Positions 49,373 through 58,694 of a DNA stretch of 64,000 nucleotides are shown here, one piece after another. The translations under genes were made by a program, and so were the position numbers. Source of the stretch: Natronobacillus azotifigens (lineage in GTDB: Bacteria > Bacillota > Bacilli > Bacillales > Amphibacillaceae); assembly GCF_026805325.1 (NCBI RefSeq), contig NZ_JAPRAT010000007.1:61154-125153 (forward strand), read 5' to 3'. The notes beneath the pieces were generated by a model. That model had not been told where the DNA came from, searched no databases, and worked only from the letters and a program-made list of their open reading frames with translations. Each line of letters begins with the position of its first letter. Position 1 is the first letter of the stretch.

Positions 49373-50929
49373 TTAGAATGCCATCGTTGTCCAATTTTCG
49401 CAATTCCATACATCGGATACGATATCTTTATAAAAATCAGGCTCGTGTGAGATGAGTAAAACACTTCCTTTGTATTCTTTTAACGCTCGTCTTAGCTCCT
49501 CTTTAGCATCACGATCTAAATGGTTGGTAGGCTCATCTAGTACAAGCAAATTTGTGTCCTTATTAATTAGTTTGCATAACCGGACTTTTGCCTTTTCTCC
49601 ACCACTAAGCACCTTTACTTTGCTTTCAATGTGTTTGCGAGTAAGCCCACATTTTGCCAAAGAAGAGCGGACTTCTTGTTGGGTAAGGTGACGAAATTCT
49701 TCCCAAATTTCTTCAATACAAGTATTCTCGTTCGTTTCAGATGCCTCTTGTTCGAAATAGCCAATGTGAAGGTGATCTCCTAATTGAACTTTTCCGGATA
49801 TTGGTTTGATTTCTCCAAGAATACTGCGAAGTAATGTGGTTTTCCCTATACCGTTTGCTCCAGATAATGCGATTTTTTGACCGCGCTCCATGGTTAATTG
49901 AAGCGGTTTTGATAATGGTTTATCATAACCAATGACAAGATCTTCTGTTTCAAATAAGTATTTTCCTGGTGTACGCGCTTGATTGAAATGAAAATGTGGC
50001 TTTGGTTTTTCTGAGCTCAATTCAATGACTTCCATCTTATCGAGCTTTTTTTGACGAGATGCAGCCATTTTACTTGTCGCAGCATTGGCTTTGTTTCGTG
50101 CGACAAAGTCTTTCAAATTGGCAATTTCTTTTTGCTGCTTTTTATGTGCTGCAGCAACTTGCTGCTTTCTCAATTCATATACACGCAAAAACTCATCATA
50201 TCCTCCAGGATAACGAGTCAATTGCTGGTTTTCCATATGATAAATTAAGTTCACCACACTTTTTAAGAAGGGAAGGTCATGCGAAATTAAAATAAACGCG
50301 TGATCATAGGAAAGTAAGTAATCCTTAAGCCATTCAATGTGTTCTACATCTAAATAGTTTGTAGGTTCATCTAGAAGCAAAATATCGGGTTTTTCTAACA
50401 ACAGTTTTGCTAGTAATACTTTCGTTCGTTGGCCACCACTTAAATCGTGTACATCACGTTCTAAGCCAAATTCGTTTAATCCTAATCCATTAGCTACTTC
50501 TTCTACTTTGGCATCAATCATATAAAAATCATTATTTGTTAGTGCATCTTGAATCCTCCCTGTTTCTTCTAAAAGAAGTTCAAGTTCTTCTGGTGACACC
50601 TCACTCATCTTATTAAAAAGATCATTCATTTCTTTTTCCCAATCATATAAATATTGAAACGCAGTTCGTAAAACCTCGCGGATCGACATCCCCTGGTTCA
50701 AACTAGTATGTTGATCTAAGTATCCTACTCTCGTATGCTTGGCCCATTCAATTTTCCCGGAGTCAGGATCCAATTTCCCTGTGACAATATTCATAAAAGT
50801 TGATTTACCTTCTCCGTTAGCACCGATTAAACCAATATGTTCACCGGCTAACAAGCGAAAAGAAACATCCTCAAAAATTGCCCGGTCACCAAATCCGTGA
50901 CCTAAATTTGTAACGGTAAGTAAACTCAT
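49373..50929 (-). CDS. ABC-F family ATPase, YfmM-like
   Basis: A 518-residue soluble protein with two ABC cassettes and no membrane domain, of the ABC-F group that acts on stalled ribosomes. Cassette 1 has GANGEGKST (near residue 36), LSGGQRTKV and LLLDEPTNYLD. Cassette 2 has GANGIGKTT near residue 355, LSGGEKAKVRL and LVLDEPTNHLD. The linker is basic and helical. ATG 50929 (MSLLTVTNLGHGFG) is preferred; AAGGTG lies upstream. The length equals B. subtilis YfmM, which I believe is the nearest relative. Confidence 0.88.
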   Translation of the reverse strand: MSLLTVTNLGHGFGDRAIFEDVSFRLLAGEHIGLIGANGEGKSTFMNIVTGKLDPDSGKIEWAKHTRVGYLDQHTSLNQGMSIREVLRTAFQYLYDWEKEMNDLFNKMSEVSPEELELLLEETGRIQDALTNNDFYMIDAKVEEVANGLGLNEFGLERDVHDLSGGQRTKVLLAKLLLEKPDILLLDEPTNYLDVEHIEWLKDYLLSYDHAFILISHDLPFLKSVVNLIYHMENQQLTRYPGGYDEFLRVYELRKQQVAAAHKKQQKEIANLKDFVARNKANAATSKMAASRQKKLDKMEVIELSSEKPKPHFHFNQARTPGKYLFETEDLVIGYDKPLSKPLQLTMERGQKIALSGANGIGKTTLLRSILGEIKPISGKVQLGDHLHIGYFEQEASETNENTCIEEIWEEFRHLTQQEVRSSLAKCGLTRKHIESKVKVLSGGEKAKVRLCKLINKDTNLLVLDEPTNHLDRDAKEELRRALKEYKGSVLLISHEPDFYKDIVSDVWNCENWTTMAF

Positions 50930-50959
50930 TCTAAAACACCTTTTCTCTAAATTGTTCAT

Positions 50960-51340
50960 GCATATCTATTATATAGATATTTACTCAAAAGAGATAGAGC
51001 AATAATTGACTTCGTGATTTTTTTCTTGATAAGGTTGCGGCATAATTTTTTCTGGAAGTAGTGTTGAGGGCTTTTCTTTTATTTTTAAATAGATGAGCAG
51101 ATTTTATAATATCCCAGAGAGCAGGGTGGATGCTTTCCCCACAATGTCCTCATAATTTCTTCAATAGTTTACTCTTTAAAAAATCCGGATGAACTTTCCT
51201 TTATTTGTTCTCTTACCGTTAGTTTCGCTTGGATAGGTTTTGGAAAAGGTGTAAGATAGACAAAAAAAGCAAAAAGGCTTTTCGACGTAAATCATTATTA
51301 ACTACCCAACAAGGATACACTATTAGGGACCTCTATTAAT
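50960..51340. other. Intergenic region between divergent ABC-F and RNase H-like genes
   Basis: No gene seen. It has a small palindrome ATATCTA/TAGATAT near 50965-50985 close to the ABC-F start, and AAAAAGC/GCTTTTT near 51263. Both are low-information. Confidence 0.4.
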
Positions 51341-51355
51341 AAAGGATGTGAGTGA

Positions 51356-52012
51356 ATGAATGTTAGCATAGAAATAATTTACCAAACCCTTATAGGCACA
51401 GAGACATCATTTCAATCCGAAGAAATGCGAGCAGCAAAAGCGTTATTGATCGCTGAGGATTTCGAACGAACAGGACGTGCAAAAAAAATTTTGTTTATTG
51501 ATCAGCACCAAAGTAATTGGACAATGAAGGAAATGAAGAAGTTCTTAACAGAAATAGAGACAGAACCGCATGATATTAAGGTTTATTTTGATGGAGGGTT
51601 CGATTTGAAACAAAAAAAATCCGGTTTGGGTGCTGTGATTTATTATCAACAGAATAAAAAATTACATCGAATGAGAATAAATGCAACCGTTGACGAATTG
51701 AAATCGAATAACGAAGCCGAGTATGCAGCTTTTCATTTGGGCCTTCAAGAGTTAGATAAATTAGGGGTGAGAAACCAAAATGTTACTTTTATTGGCGATT
51801 CTCAAGTTGTTATCAATCAATTGCTAGGTGAATGGCCATGTCTTGATAGTGAATTAAATAACTGGGCGGATAGAATTGAACGGAAATCGGAACAATTGGG
51901 TATAACATTGGATTTTGAGGTTATTGCTCGAAAGGAGAACAAGGAAGCGGATCAACTAGCTACACAAGCACTAAGTGAAGTAGAAATAATGAGTACCGTC
52001 CTATTGGACTAG
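51356..52012 (+). CDS. RNase H-like protein (reverse-transcriptase-like / YpeP type)
   Basis: A 218-residue protein. The first 70 residues are a small helical domain; the rest is an RNase HI-type fold with the acidic active-site set YFDGGFD, SNNEAEYAA, GDSQVVINQ and NKEADQLA, so nuclease activity is plausible. It may degrade RNA in RNA-DNA hybrids. The start is ATG 51356 behind AAAGGATGTGA. The MBL hydrolase gene follows 30 bp downstream. Confidence 0.85.
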   Translation: MNVSIEIIYQTLIGTETSFQSEEMRAAKALLIAEDFERTGRAKKILFIDQHQSNWTMKEMKKFLTEIETEPHDIKVYFDGGFDLKQKKSGLGAVIYYQQNKKLHRMRINATVDELKSNNEAEYAAFHLGLQELDKLGVRNQNVTFIGDSQVVINQLLGEWPCLDSELNNWADRIERKSEQLGITLDFEVIARKENKEADQLATQALSEVEIMSTVLLD

Positions 52013-52042
52013 CAATGAAGAAGAGAAGGGGAGAGAGCTAGC

Positions 52043-52993
52043 ATGTCAAAACCAAAAAAACTTGAAAATGATATCAGTATCATTGATCTTTTTGATTTAG
52101 AATGGGAACAACGAACGGGTTGCTATATTCTTCACGCTGAGGAGTTAACATTAATAGAAACCAGTGCAAGTCCTTCGATTCCACATCTGCTAAAAGGGTT
52201 AGAAAATGAAAATATTGTTCCAAGTGAAATAAAGTATATTATTGTGACACATATCCATTTGGATCATGCAGGGGGTGTAGGTCTTTTGCTAAAAAGTTGT
52301 CCTAACGCTTCTGTAATTGTTCATCCTAGAGGAGAACGACACTTGGCTGATCCGACTAAGCTAATTTTAGGAGCGAAGGCTGTTTACGGTGAAAAATTTG
52401 ACGCGCTATTTGATCCCATAGTCGCAGTGCCAAAGGAGCGTCTGATTAGCAAAAAAGATGGGGAAACGTTAAAGATTGGTGCAAATAGAACGCTAACCTT
52501 TTATGACACGCCTGGTCATGCAAAGCATCATTTTTCTATTCATGATTCACATAGTAATGGTATGTTTACGGGGGATACTCTTGGGATTCTTTATCCGATA
52601 TCAATAACAGAAGGAGAGGAGTGTGTTCTTCCTTCCACATCACCAAATCAATTTGATCCAGAAGCCATGTTAGCATCCTTAAGAAAAATCGAACAACTAG
52701 AAGTAGCGACCATTTACTTTGGTCATTATGGTAAATCGGATAACCCGAATGCTGTTTATCAACAACTACGGTACTGGTTACCGAAATATGTTCAAGTAGC
52801 AGAAGAAGTATGGGAAGAAACGTTGAATTATTCCTTTGAGGAAAGAGTATCAAGAATAACAACAAAATTGTTAACGTTGATAGAAGCGGAAATAGGAATA
52901 GAACCCAATGATCAAGTATACAAATATATAGCCTTTGATGTGGAAATATGCGCAATGGGAATAGCAGACTATTTAGTGAAGACCAAAAGTTAG
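52043..52993 (+). CDS. Metallo-beta-lactamase-fold hydrolase
   Basis: A 316-residue zinc hydrolase of unknown substrate. The metal motif THIHLDHAGG (HxHxDH) is near residue 73, with further ligands in DTPGHAKHHFSIH and MFTGDTLG. FGHYGK near the end gives the last histidine. ATG 52043 follows AAGGGGAGAG. It lies in a likely two-gene operon with the RNase H-like gene. Confidence 0.88.
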   Translation: MSKPKKLENDISIIDLFDLEWEQRTGCYILHAEELTLIETSASPSIPHLLKGLENENIVPSEIKYIIVTHIHLDHAGGVGLLLKSCPNASVIVHPRGERHLADPTKLILGAKAVYGEKFDALFDPIVAVPKERLISKKDGETLKIGANRTLTFYDTPGHAKHHFSIHDSHSNGMFTGDTLGILYPISITEGEECVLPSTSPNQFDPEAMLASLRKIEQLEVATIYFGHYGKSDNPNAVYQQLRYWLPKYVQVAEEVWEETLNYSFEERVSRITTKLLTLIEAEIGIEPNDQVYKYIAFDVEICAMGIADYLVKTKS

Positions 52994-53012
52994 AGGAAAA
53001 CCAAATAACTTG

Positions 53013-53062
53013 AAAAGAAGAATAACGTTTCACTACCAGCACTAGGCGTTATTCTTCTTTTG
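53013..53062. terminator. Bidirectional terminator between MBL hydrolase and aldo/keto reductase
   Basis: AAAAGAAGAATAACG pairs with CGTTATTCTTCTTTT (53047-53061), with a 19-nt loop. Confidence 0.92.
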
Positions 53063-53068
53063 TAGCGC

Positions 53069-53986
53069 TTAAGGCAATGTATTGCCTGCCGCACGATATA
53101 AATCGTACCATTCTTGTCTCGTTAATGTGATGTGTGATGCCTTTGCAATATCAGCTAATCGTTTAGCGTTCATGGTACCAACAACTGGTTGGATGTTAGC
53201 GGGGTGGCGTAAAATCCAAGCAATTGCAATCGCTGAATCAGTAACACCTTTTTTCTCAGCTAGTTCTTGTAATTTAGCATTTACTTCAGGGAAATCACTA
53301 TTTCCGACAAAAACACCTTCAATCATGCCATACTGAAATGGAGACCATGCTTGTATGGTCATGTCATGGATGCGAGAATATTCGAGGATACTGTTATCTC
53401 GATCGATTGCTTTGTCATGCTGCATATTGACATTTAGACCCGCATCGATGATTGGTGTGTGCATTACGCTTAATTGTAATTGATTAACAATCAAATCTTC
53501 ACGCACATACTTTTTCACCAATTCGATTTGCATTGGATTTTGATTACTTACACCAAAATAACGAACCTTTCCACTTGCTTTTAACGTGGAAAAAGCTTCA
53601 GCTACTTCTCCTGGTTCAACGAGTGCATCTGGTCGATGTAGGAGAAGAATATCTAAATAATCGGTCTGTAATCTTTTTAAACTGTCGTCCACCGATGATA
53701 AAATATGCTCTTTGGAAAAATCAAAAAATCCTTTTCGAATCCCACATTTGGATTGTATGATCATCTTTTCTCGGATCTCAGCGTTCATGTCAATCGCATC
53801 AGAAAAAACTTCTTCAGATCTACCAGACCCGTAAATATCTGCATGATCAAATAAATTCACACCCAAATCTAAGGCATTTTCAATGACGTAGTTGGCTTCT
53901 TTTTTTGATAGCGCATCCATTCTCATGCAACCTAATGAAATCTCTCCAGCTTCTAACTTGCTTGTCCCTAATGTTATCTTTTTCAT
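53069..53986 (-). CDS. Aldo/keto reductase
   Basis: A 305-residue NADPH-dependent TIM-barrel reductase. LGCMRMDALSKKEA is at residue 20. The catalytic set includes the tyrosine in FDHADIYGSGRSEEVF, the lysine in IQSKCGIRKGF, and histidine in LLLHRPDAL. WILRHPANIQPVVGTMN lies near the end. ATG 53986 follows GAGGTG by about 7 bp; the frame is open a little further. The B. subtilis YcsN family is the nearest I recall; substrate unknown. Confidence 0.9.
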   Translation of the reverse strand: MKKITLGTSKLEAGEISLGCMRMDALSKKEANYVIENALDLGVNLFDHADIYGSGRSEEVFSDAIDMNAEIREKMIIQSKCGIRKGFFDFSKEHILSSVDDSLKRLQTDYLDILLLHRPDALVEPGEVAEAFSTLKASGKVRYFGVSNQNPMQIELVKKYVREDLIVNQLQLSVMHTPIIDAGLNVNMQHDKAIDRDNSILEYSRIHDMTIQAWSPFQYGMIEGVFVGNSDFPEVNAKLQELAEKKGVTDSAIAIAWILRHPANIQPVVGTMNAKRLADIAKASHITLTRQEWYDLYRAAGNTLP

Positions 53987-54000
53987 TAACGTACACCTCA

Positions 54001-54039
54001 CCTCTTCGTATAGAATAGCTTTATTCTATCACGAAGAGG
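54001..54039. promoter_or_regulatory. 39-bp near-perfect palindrome upstream of aldo/keto reductase
   Basis: CCTCTTCGT (54001-54009) and ATAGAAT (54010-54016) pair with ATTCTAT (54023-54029) and ACGAAGAGG (54031-54039), leaving one bulged C and a 6-nt loop. No T run follows, so it is more likely an operator or stable leader hairpin than a terminator. Confidence 0.6.
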
Positions 54040-54101
54040 CATCAAGATCTTGTAATAAGGGTTATTTGATCGCTACACAGAGGTTAGGTAGGTTGTGAAA
54101 G

Positions 54102-55259
54102 TTAATTATGAACCGGTACATATCCTGTTTCTTCAACCAGCCATTGGCCTTGTTCTGATAAAATCCATTCAAGAAACTTTTCTACATTTGGATTGTCCGT
54201 ATTTGTTGTAATCGCATAAAATTCACTACTGATAGGGTATTCACCAGATCGGATTGTTTCTTTATCTGGATATACACCATTAATAGCTATATGCTTAATT
54301 TCATCATTTCTTATCAATTCCATGGAGTAATACCGAAAGGAGTACCCAATTGCATTTCGATAATTGGTGTAATGAGAAACCTCCTGAATGATTTCTCCCA
54401 TACCAGAAACAATTGCTTCGGATGGTGCTTTTGTTAACGGGATATCTCCCATTAAATTCTCTAACGCCGTTTGACTTCCACTATCCTCTGGTCGTTGAAA
54501 AGCTAATATTTTTCCATTACCACCACCAACTTCGGACCAATTGGTGATAGCACCACTATAAATGGATTGAATTTGTTCAATAGATAGATCGTCAATCGAG
54601 TTATTTGCGTTAACAAAAAAAACAAAAGCTTCTCTTCCGATCGGTGTTAATTGGAATTCAATGCCTGCTCGTTCAGCCTCCTGAATCTGTCGTTGCGATG
54701 GTCCGGCAGCGAATATGATATCTACTTTCCCATTAATCAAATTTTTATATGCATCAGGGGTCGTACTTACGATCACTTCTCCTCTATCCGTGGGATAAGT
54801 CTTTTCTGGATAAGTAGCTTGTGCAAATGCAGCATATAAAGGATACAATGCAGTAGCACCATCAAGTTTAGGTAAATCATTGCTTAATTGCAGGTTAGAT
54901 TGATCATCTAGTTTAGCGATCGTATTCTCGTTTTCAAACGGTTGAAATAAGGTGACATCTAATTCTTGATCAACCGTTGCTAAACTTTCTTTATATATAT
55001 CTGTCCCCACATTAACTCCAATAACAAGTAGTAAGATAATGATATAACAAATGGCGAGCTTCATTGTATTTCTTTTTTTAATCCATTGAAATAAGCCATT
55101 CGCAGTAAAAAATATTGCACCTGCACAGATCATTATAATGATTTGCCCATAGAAGGACACAATACCTGAGAATATCAAGTAGATATAAACAACACCTCCA
55201 GCAAACACAATAGAAAAAGTAAATAGAAGTAATAGAGTAATTTTTCCAATTAAATTCAT
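54102..55259 (-). CDS. Membrane-anchored PstS-like substrate-binding protein
   Basis: A 385-residue protein with three N-terminal membrane helices (about 5-30, 37-60, 68-88), then an external type II periplasmic-binding domain (about 110-385). KLDGATALYPLYAAFA, the SGAITNWSEVGGGNGKI stretch and GSQTALENLMGD are typical of phosphate-binding PBP_like proteins. It probably senses or binds an anion. No Pst transporter genes are nearby, so it may be a sensor or orphan receptor. ATG 55259 follows AAGGAG. Confidence 0.82.
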   Translation of the reverse strand: MNLIGKITLLLLFTFSIVFAGGVVYIYLIFSGIVSFYGQIIIMICAGAIFFTANGLFQWIKKRNTMKLAICYIIILLLVIGVNVGTDIYKESLATVDQELDVTLFQPFENENTIAKLDDQSNLQLSNDLPKLDGATALYPLYAAFAQATYPEKTYPTDRGEVIVSTTPDAYKNLINGKVDIIFAAGPSQRQIQEAERAGIEFQLTPIGREAFVFFVNANNSIDDLSIEQIQSIYSGAITNWSEVGGGNGKILAFQRPEDSGSQTALENLMGDIPLTKAPSEAIVSGMGEIIQEVSHYTNYRNAIGYSFRYYSMELIRNDEIKHIAINGVYPDKETIRSGEYPISSEFYAITTNTDNPNVEKFLEWILSEQGQWLVEETGYVPVHN

Positions 55260-55461
55260 GATTTTTCTCCTTCAACATAAAGTATAACTATCATTTCGAT
55301 AGTTCTGGTGAATTCTCCTTTATTTGATGATCCTCTATTTTTTGGAGATGCATTCTAACGATTCAATGTTTTTCTGTGCAAAAATGGATTTAATAATTTT
55401 ATGGAATCGTCAAACACTATGAAAGTAACAACAATAATGTTTAAAATGAGGAGTGGAAAAA

Positions 55462-55641
55462 ATGGGTAGAGATGAACATCGACATCGAAAAAACAAAACA
55501 AACCTTCCACAAACACCAAAATATGAGAAAGGTTATGATGGTGTAGGTGTAGATATAGAGATGACAGAAAATCCAAAGATGCAATTTGGTGTGATTCAAC
55601 ATGAGTATGAGGACGATCATGAGGAAGACGAAGTAAAATAA
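55462..55641 (+). CDS. Small hydrophilic protein, 59 residues
   Basis: Charged protein, basic at the start (MGRDEHRHRKNKTNLPQTPK) and strongly acidic at the end (HEYEDDHEEDEVK). No membrane segment or cysteine. ATG 55462 follows GAGGAG by 8 bp. I do not recognise it with confidence. A bidirectional terminator follows. Confidence 0.6.
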   Translation: MGRDEHRHRKNKTNLPQTPKYEKGYDGVGVDIEMTENPKMQFGVIQHEYEDDHEEDEVK

Positions 55642-55702
55642 AGAAAAATAATTCCAATATATGAGGGGAATTTTGTTTAAAATTTATTTCTATGCTACAT
55701 CA

Positions 55703-55742
55703 AAAAGCGACCCCACTTTATATTGTAGTGGGATCGCTTTTG
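55703..55742. terminator. Bidirectional terminator
   Basis: AAAAGCGA and CCCACT pair with AGTGGG and TCGCTTTT, flanked by T on the right, serving the two convergent small genes. Confidence 0.92.
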
Positions 55743-55750
55743 TTTATTTT

Positions 55751-55933
55751 TTATTTCTGGCTGTCTTTTTTATCATCACGATCTGTTACATTATCGATAG
55801 CGTTTGCCGTAGCATCTAGTGCGCTCATCGCTAGATCTTCTGTTGTTTCTAACGCACGATGAACGGTATGAAATGCTGCTCCGGCTGTATCTTTAATGTT
55901 TTCTGTATTTTTGTGTTTTTTGTCTTTGGACAT
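55751..55933 (-). CDS. Small charged protein, 60 residues
   Basis: The product begins MSKDKKHKNTENIKDTAG and has a central amphipathic helix rich in Ala/Thr (ALETTEDLAMSALDATANAI), ending in DRDDKKDSQK. It resembles small stress or spore hydrophilic proteins in composition only. ATG 55933 follows AGGAGG by about 8 bp. Confidence 0.65.
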   Translation of the reverse strand: MSKDKKHKNTENIKDTAGAAFHTVHRALETTEDLAMSALDATANAIDNVTDRDDKKDSQK

Positions 55934-56133
55934 GAGTTCCACCTCCTAAACAAGCTTAGGATGTGGAGTTTTTCCTCTTCTTATTCACTATACAGAGTTC
56001 TAACTTTAATGAAGCATCGCGAGGAGAACTATGAACCGTGAAGTTGGATAAACGTACGTCTCACCATTTAAATGCCTCTAGAAATCAATGCTGAGGGCAA
56101 AATGATTTCACGCACTATTTGTGAGGTTGCTCG

Positions 56134-56778
56134 TTATTGTTTGTTTGGTTCAGGATATTGATATCCTTGTGTATCTACCACCACATTTTTCATTTTTTGA
56201 TCCTCAAGTGGTTTGTCCGCGCGATTTCGCTCGCTAGAAACGATAGAATCTACTACATCCATTCCCTCAAGAACTTGTCCAAACCCAGCATATGCTCCAT
56301 CAAGATGGGAGGATGCTTCTACCATAATGAAAAATTGAGAACCAGCTGAATTAGGCGACTGACTTCGTGCCATCGAAACGATCCCTCGTTCATGCTTCAG
56401 ATTGTTTTCAAATCCATTGCTAGTGAATTCTCCTGGGATAGAATAGCCGGGGCCACCTTGTCCAGAACCCGTGGGATCTCCACCTTGAATCATAAAGTCT
56501 GGAATGACTCGATGAAAAATCGTTCCATCGTAGAATCCTTGTTCAATTAAAGAAATAAAGTTGGCTACGGTGTTTGGAGCAATATCGGGAAATAATTCAA
56601 TAATTATCTCCTCATCATTTTCCATTGTGATGGTTACAATAGGGTTTTCTTCAGGCTCTGGGAACGGGATGTCTCCCTGCGGTTCTTCTGTTTCTCCTGT
56701 TGTAGTCCCACAACCCACTAAAGGTATTAAGAACAAGCTCATAAATAATACGAACCCCAAGTGAAATTTATTATTCAT
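56134..56778 (-). CDS. Extracytoplasmic cyclophilin-type peptidyl-prolyl isomerase (lipoprotein)
   Basis: A 214-residue lipoprotein. The signal peptide ends in the lipobox PLVGC near residue 23, a Pro/Glu linker follows, and the cyclophilin domain spans about 45-205. GTIFHRVIPDFMIQGGDPTG carries the catalytic arginine and glutamine, followed by NSAGSQFFI and HLDGAYAGFGQVL. It folds exported proteins at the membrane surface. ATG 56778 follows GGAGGT. Confidence 0.92.
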   Translation of the reverse strand: MNNKFHLGFVLFMSLFLIPLVGCGTTTGETEEPQGDIPFPEPEENPIVTITMENDEEIIIELFPDIAPNTVANFISLIEQGFYDGTIFHRVIPDFMIQGGDPTGSGQGGPGYSIPGEFTSNGFENNLKHERGIVSMARSQSPNSAGSQFFIMVEASSHLDGAYAGFGQVLEGMDVVDSIVSSERNRADKPLEDQKMKNVVVDTQGYQYPEPNKQ

Positions 56779-56933
56779 ATAGTTATACCTCCGAAATTGT
56801 TGATCTGCAAACAATCAGTATTATAGCACGAACAAGGGAAATAGTCATTGTGTATGGACATTCTAAGAAGAAAAATTTGGTTTTTCTAATAAGTTTATTC
56901 CTAATCTAGTTACTAATTGTCACTATTCTATAG

Positions 56934-56958
56934 GTTTAAATAACACAGGAAAGGTTAT
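56934..56958 (+). promoter_or_regulatory. Candidate sigma-B promoter for the PRC-barrel genes
   Basis: GTTTAA (56934-56939), 13-bp spacer, GGTTAT (56953-56958). This fits sigma-B (GTTTAA-N12-15-GGGwAw) with one mismatch and is 34 bp before the start. It would make the pair general-stress genes. Confidence 0.6.
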
Positions 56959-56991
56959 AGAAGAATATAAGATTATTTTAGGAGGCTAACA

Positions 56992-57753
56992 ATGTATTAC
57001 TTAACTACAGATTTAAAAAGTTGTAATATCCGAACGACTGACGGGGAAGAATTGGGTACAGTGAAAGATTTTTATTTTGACGAAAAATTTTGGGCCATAC
57101 GTTATTTTGTAGTTGATACAATGAAATGGTTACCAGGAAAAAAAGCTGTGCTCTCTCCAATTACGGTAGACTCCATAAACCTAAACAAAGAATTTATTGA
57201 CCTTACAGAAAGTGCGGAAAAAGTAAAAAACGCTCCGAACAAAAATGAACATACTCAAATTAGTAAACATAACGAAGAAGAACTAGCGAATTATTATGGT
57301 TGGCCAAATTATTGGACAGGTGTTGGACCATGGGGTGGATTTTCTACACCATCAGAATTAACAGTTGCTCATCGAGAAGAGAAGCTTCAACGTGGTGTAC
57401 AGGCAGACGGAGATGATTTGCACCAGTTGAGAAGTGTTAATGATGTAAAAGGAGAACTAACTGGTTTTGATGTAGAGGGTACAGATGAAAAAATCGGTAA
57501 TGTTTCTGATTTTGTCATTGATCAAAAAACTTGGCAAATAAAATATTTTGTTGTAGATACTAGCAAAATCTTAGCTGGGGATTTAGTGCTTTTAGCAAAA
57601 GATTGGATCACGGAAGTTAATTGGCACGATAAAAAGTTTTTTGTCAATGTAACGAAAGAATTGGCAGAGAAAGCTGCAAATTTTGATTCAAGTACAGAGA
57701 TTACCAGTGAATACCTAGACAGTTTATATTCTAACTTTGGGAAATCAAAATAG
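56992..57753 (+). CDS. PRC-barrel domain protein 1
   Basis: A 253-residue protein with two PRC-barrel domains (about 1-80 and 150-235), each with the pattern GTVKDFYFDEKFW / YFVVDT. The connecting segment carries NYYGWPNYWTGVGPWGGF. No signal or membrane segment. ATG 56992 follows AGGAGGC. A paralogue with the same architecture and almost the same ribosome site follows 38 bp later, indicating tandem duplication. Function is unknown; some PRC-barrel proteins are stress-induced. Confidence 0.85.
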   Translation: MYYLTTDLKSCNIRTTDGEELGTVKDFYFDEKFWAIRYFVVDTMKWLPGKKAVLSPITVDSINLNKEFIDLTESAEKVKNAPNKNEHTQISKHNEEELANYYGWPNYWTGVGPWGGFSTPSELTVAHREEKLQRGVQADGDDLHQLRSVNDVKGELTGFDVEGTDEKIGNVSDFVIDQKTWQIKYFVVDTSKILAGDLVLLAKDWITEVNWHDKKFFVNVTKELAEKAANFDSSTEITSEYLDSLYSNFGKSK

Positions 57754-57791
57754 CTAGATTTTTAAAGATATAATGAAAGAGGAGGCTAACA

Positions 57792-58559
57792 ATGTTTCTA
57801 TTAGCATCTAAATTAGAATCATACAATTTACAAGCTACAGATGATGAATTAGGAAAGGTGAAGGATGTTTATTTTGATGATAAACAATGGAAGGCGCGGT
57901 ATCTGGTGGTAGATACGATGAAGTGGCTACCTGGAAAAAAGGTGTTAATATCACCTGCTTCAATAGATGCTATTGATAGAGGGGAAGAGGTTGTCACTGT
58001 TACCCTCTCAAAAGAAAAAGTAAAAAATGCTCCGCACAAAAACGAGGATGAACCTATTTCTGAACAAGAAGAATTAAATTTAGTAAATTATTATGGTTGG
58101 CCGAACTATTGGGGCGCAGTAGCCCCTTGGGGTGGTTTTGCTTATCATTCAGAAATTGGAATTCCATATAAGGATTTAAACGATGAGAATACAGAACAGC
58201 AAGAAGGGCAACAAAAAAAATATCATCTGAGAAGTGTAGATGAAATAAAAGGTGATATTACTGGTTATTCAGTAAAAGGACTAGACAATGATATAGGAAA
58301 TGTTCGAGATTTTGTTTTGGATGTAAATGATTGGTCAATTGCTTATTTAGTGGTAGAGACAGGGAAGTTATTGACTGGTAATTTTGTTTTAATTGCGACG
58401 GATTGGGTCCACGATATTAAATTAGCAGATAAATCTATTTTGGTTGATGTAAGAGCAGAGGATGCAAAGCAGGCTGCGGACTTTGATTTTGAGCAAGATA
58501 TTTCGAAAGATTATGAAACAAAAATCTACACTACTTTTGGAAAAGATAAGAAGCTATAA
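57792..58559 (+). CDS. PRC-barrel domain protein 2 (tandem paralogue)
   Basis: A 255-residue protein parallel to the preceding one: DTMKWLPGKK and the NYYGWPNYW linker are shared, while the second barrel is more diverged. The start shares the sequence GGAGGCTAACAATG with the first gene, so duplication included the leader. Likely co-transcribed with the first gene. A terminator follows. Confidence 0.85.
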   Translation: MFLLASKLESYNLQATDDELGKVKDVYFDDKQWKARYLVVDTMKWLPGKKVLISPASIDAIDRGEEVVTVTLSKEKVKNAPHKNEDEPISEQEELNLVNYYGWPNYWGAVAPWGGFAYHSEIGIPYKDLNDENTEQQEGQQKKYHLRSVDEIKGDITGYSVKGLDNDIGNVRDFVLDVNDWSIAYLVVETGKLLTGNFVLIATDWVHDIKLADKSILVDVRAEDAKQAADFDFEQDISKDYETKIYTTFGKDKKL

Positions 58560-58628
58560 AATAATTATCAAATGTTGAAAGATGACGTCAAATGATGCGG
58601 TTACCCGGGAAATATTAAATTCAAAAGC

Positions 58629-58664
58629 AAAAGGATCAGGAAATAAAACCTGATCCTTTTTTGC
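58629..58664 (+). terminator. Terminator after the PRC-barrel pair
   Basis: AAAAGGATCAGG pairs with CCTGATCCTTTT, followed by T. Confidence 0.92.
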
Positions 58665-58694
58665 GTGTCTACATTGTTATTACAACTTCACATA

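Noticed and set aside
49276..49464. A minus-strand frame between yabR and the ABC-F gene
   Set aside because: It overlaps both neighbours in other frames and has no start signal.
52566..53042. A 158-codon frame opposite the MBL hydrolase
   Set aside because: It is the reverse shadow of a well supported gene and has a low-complexity Leu/Phe composition.
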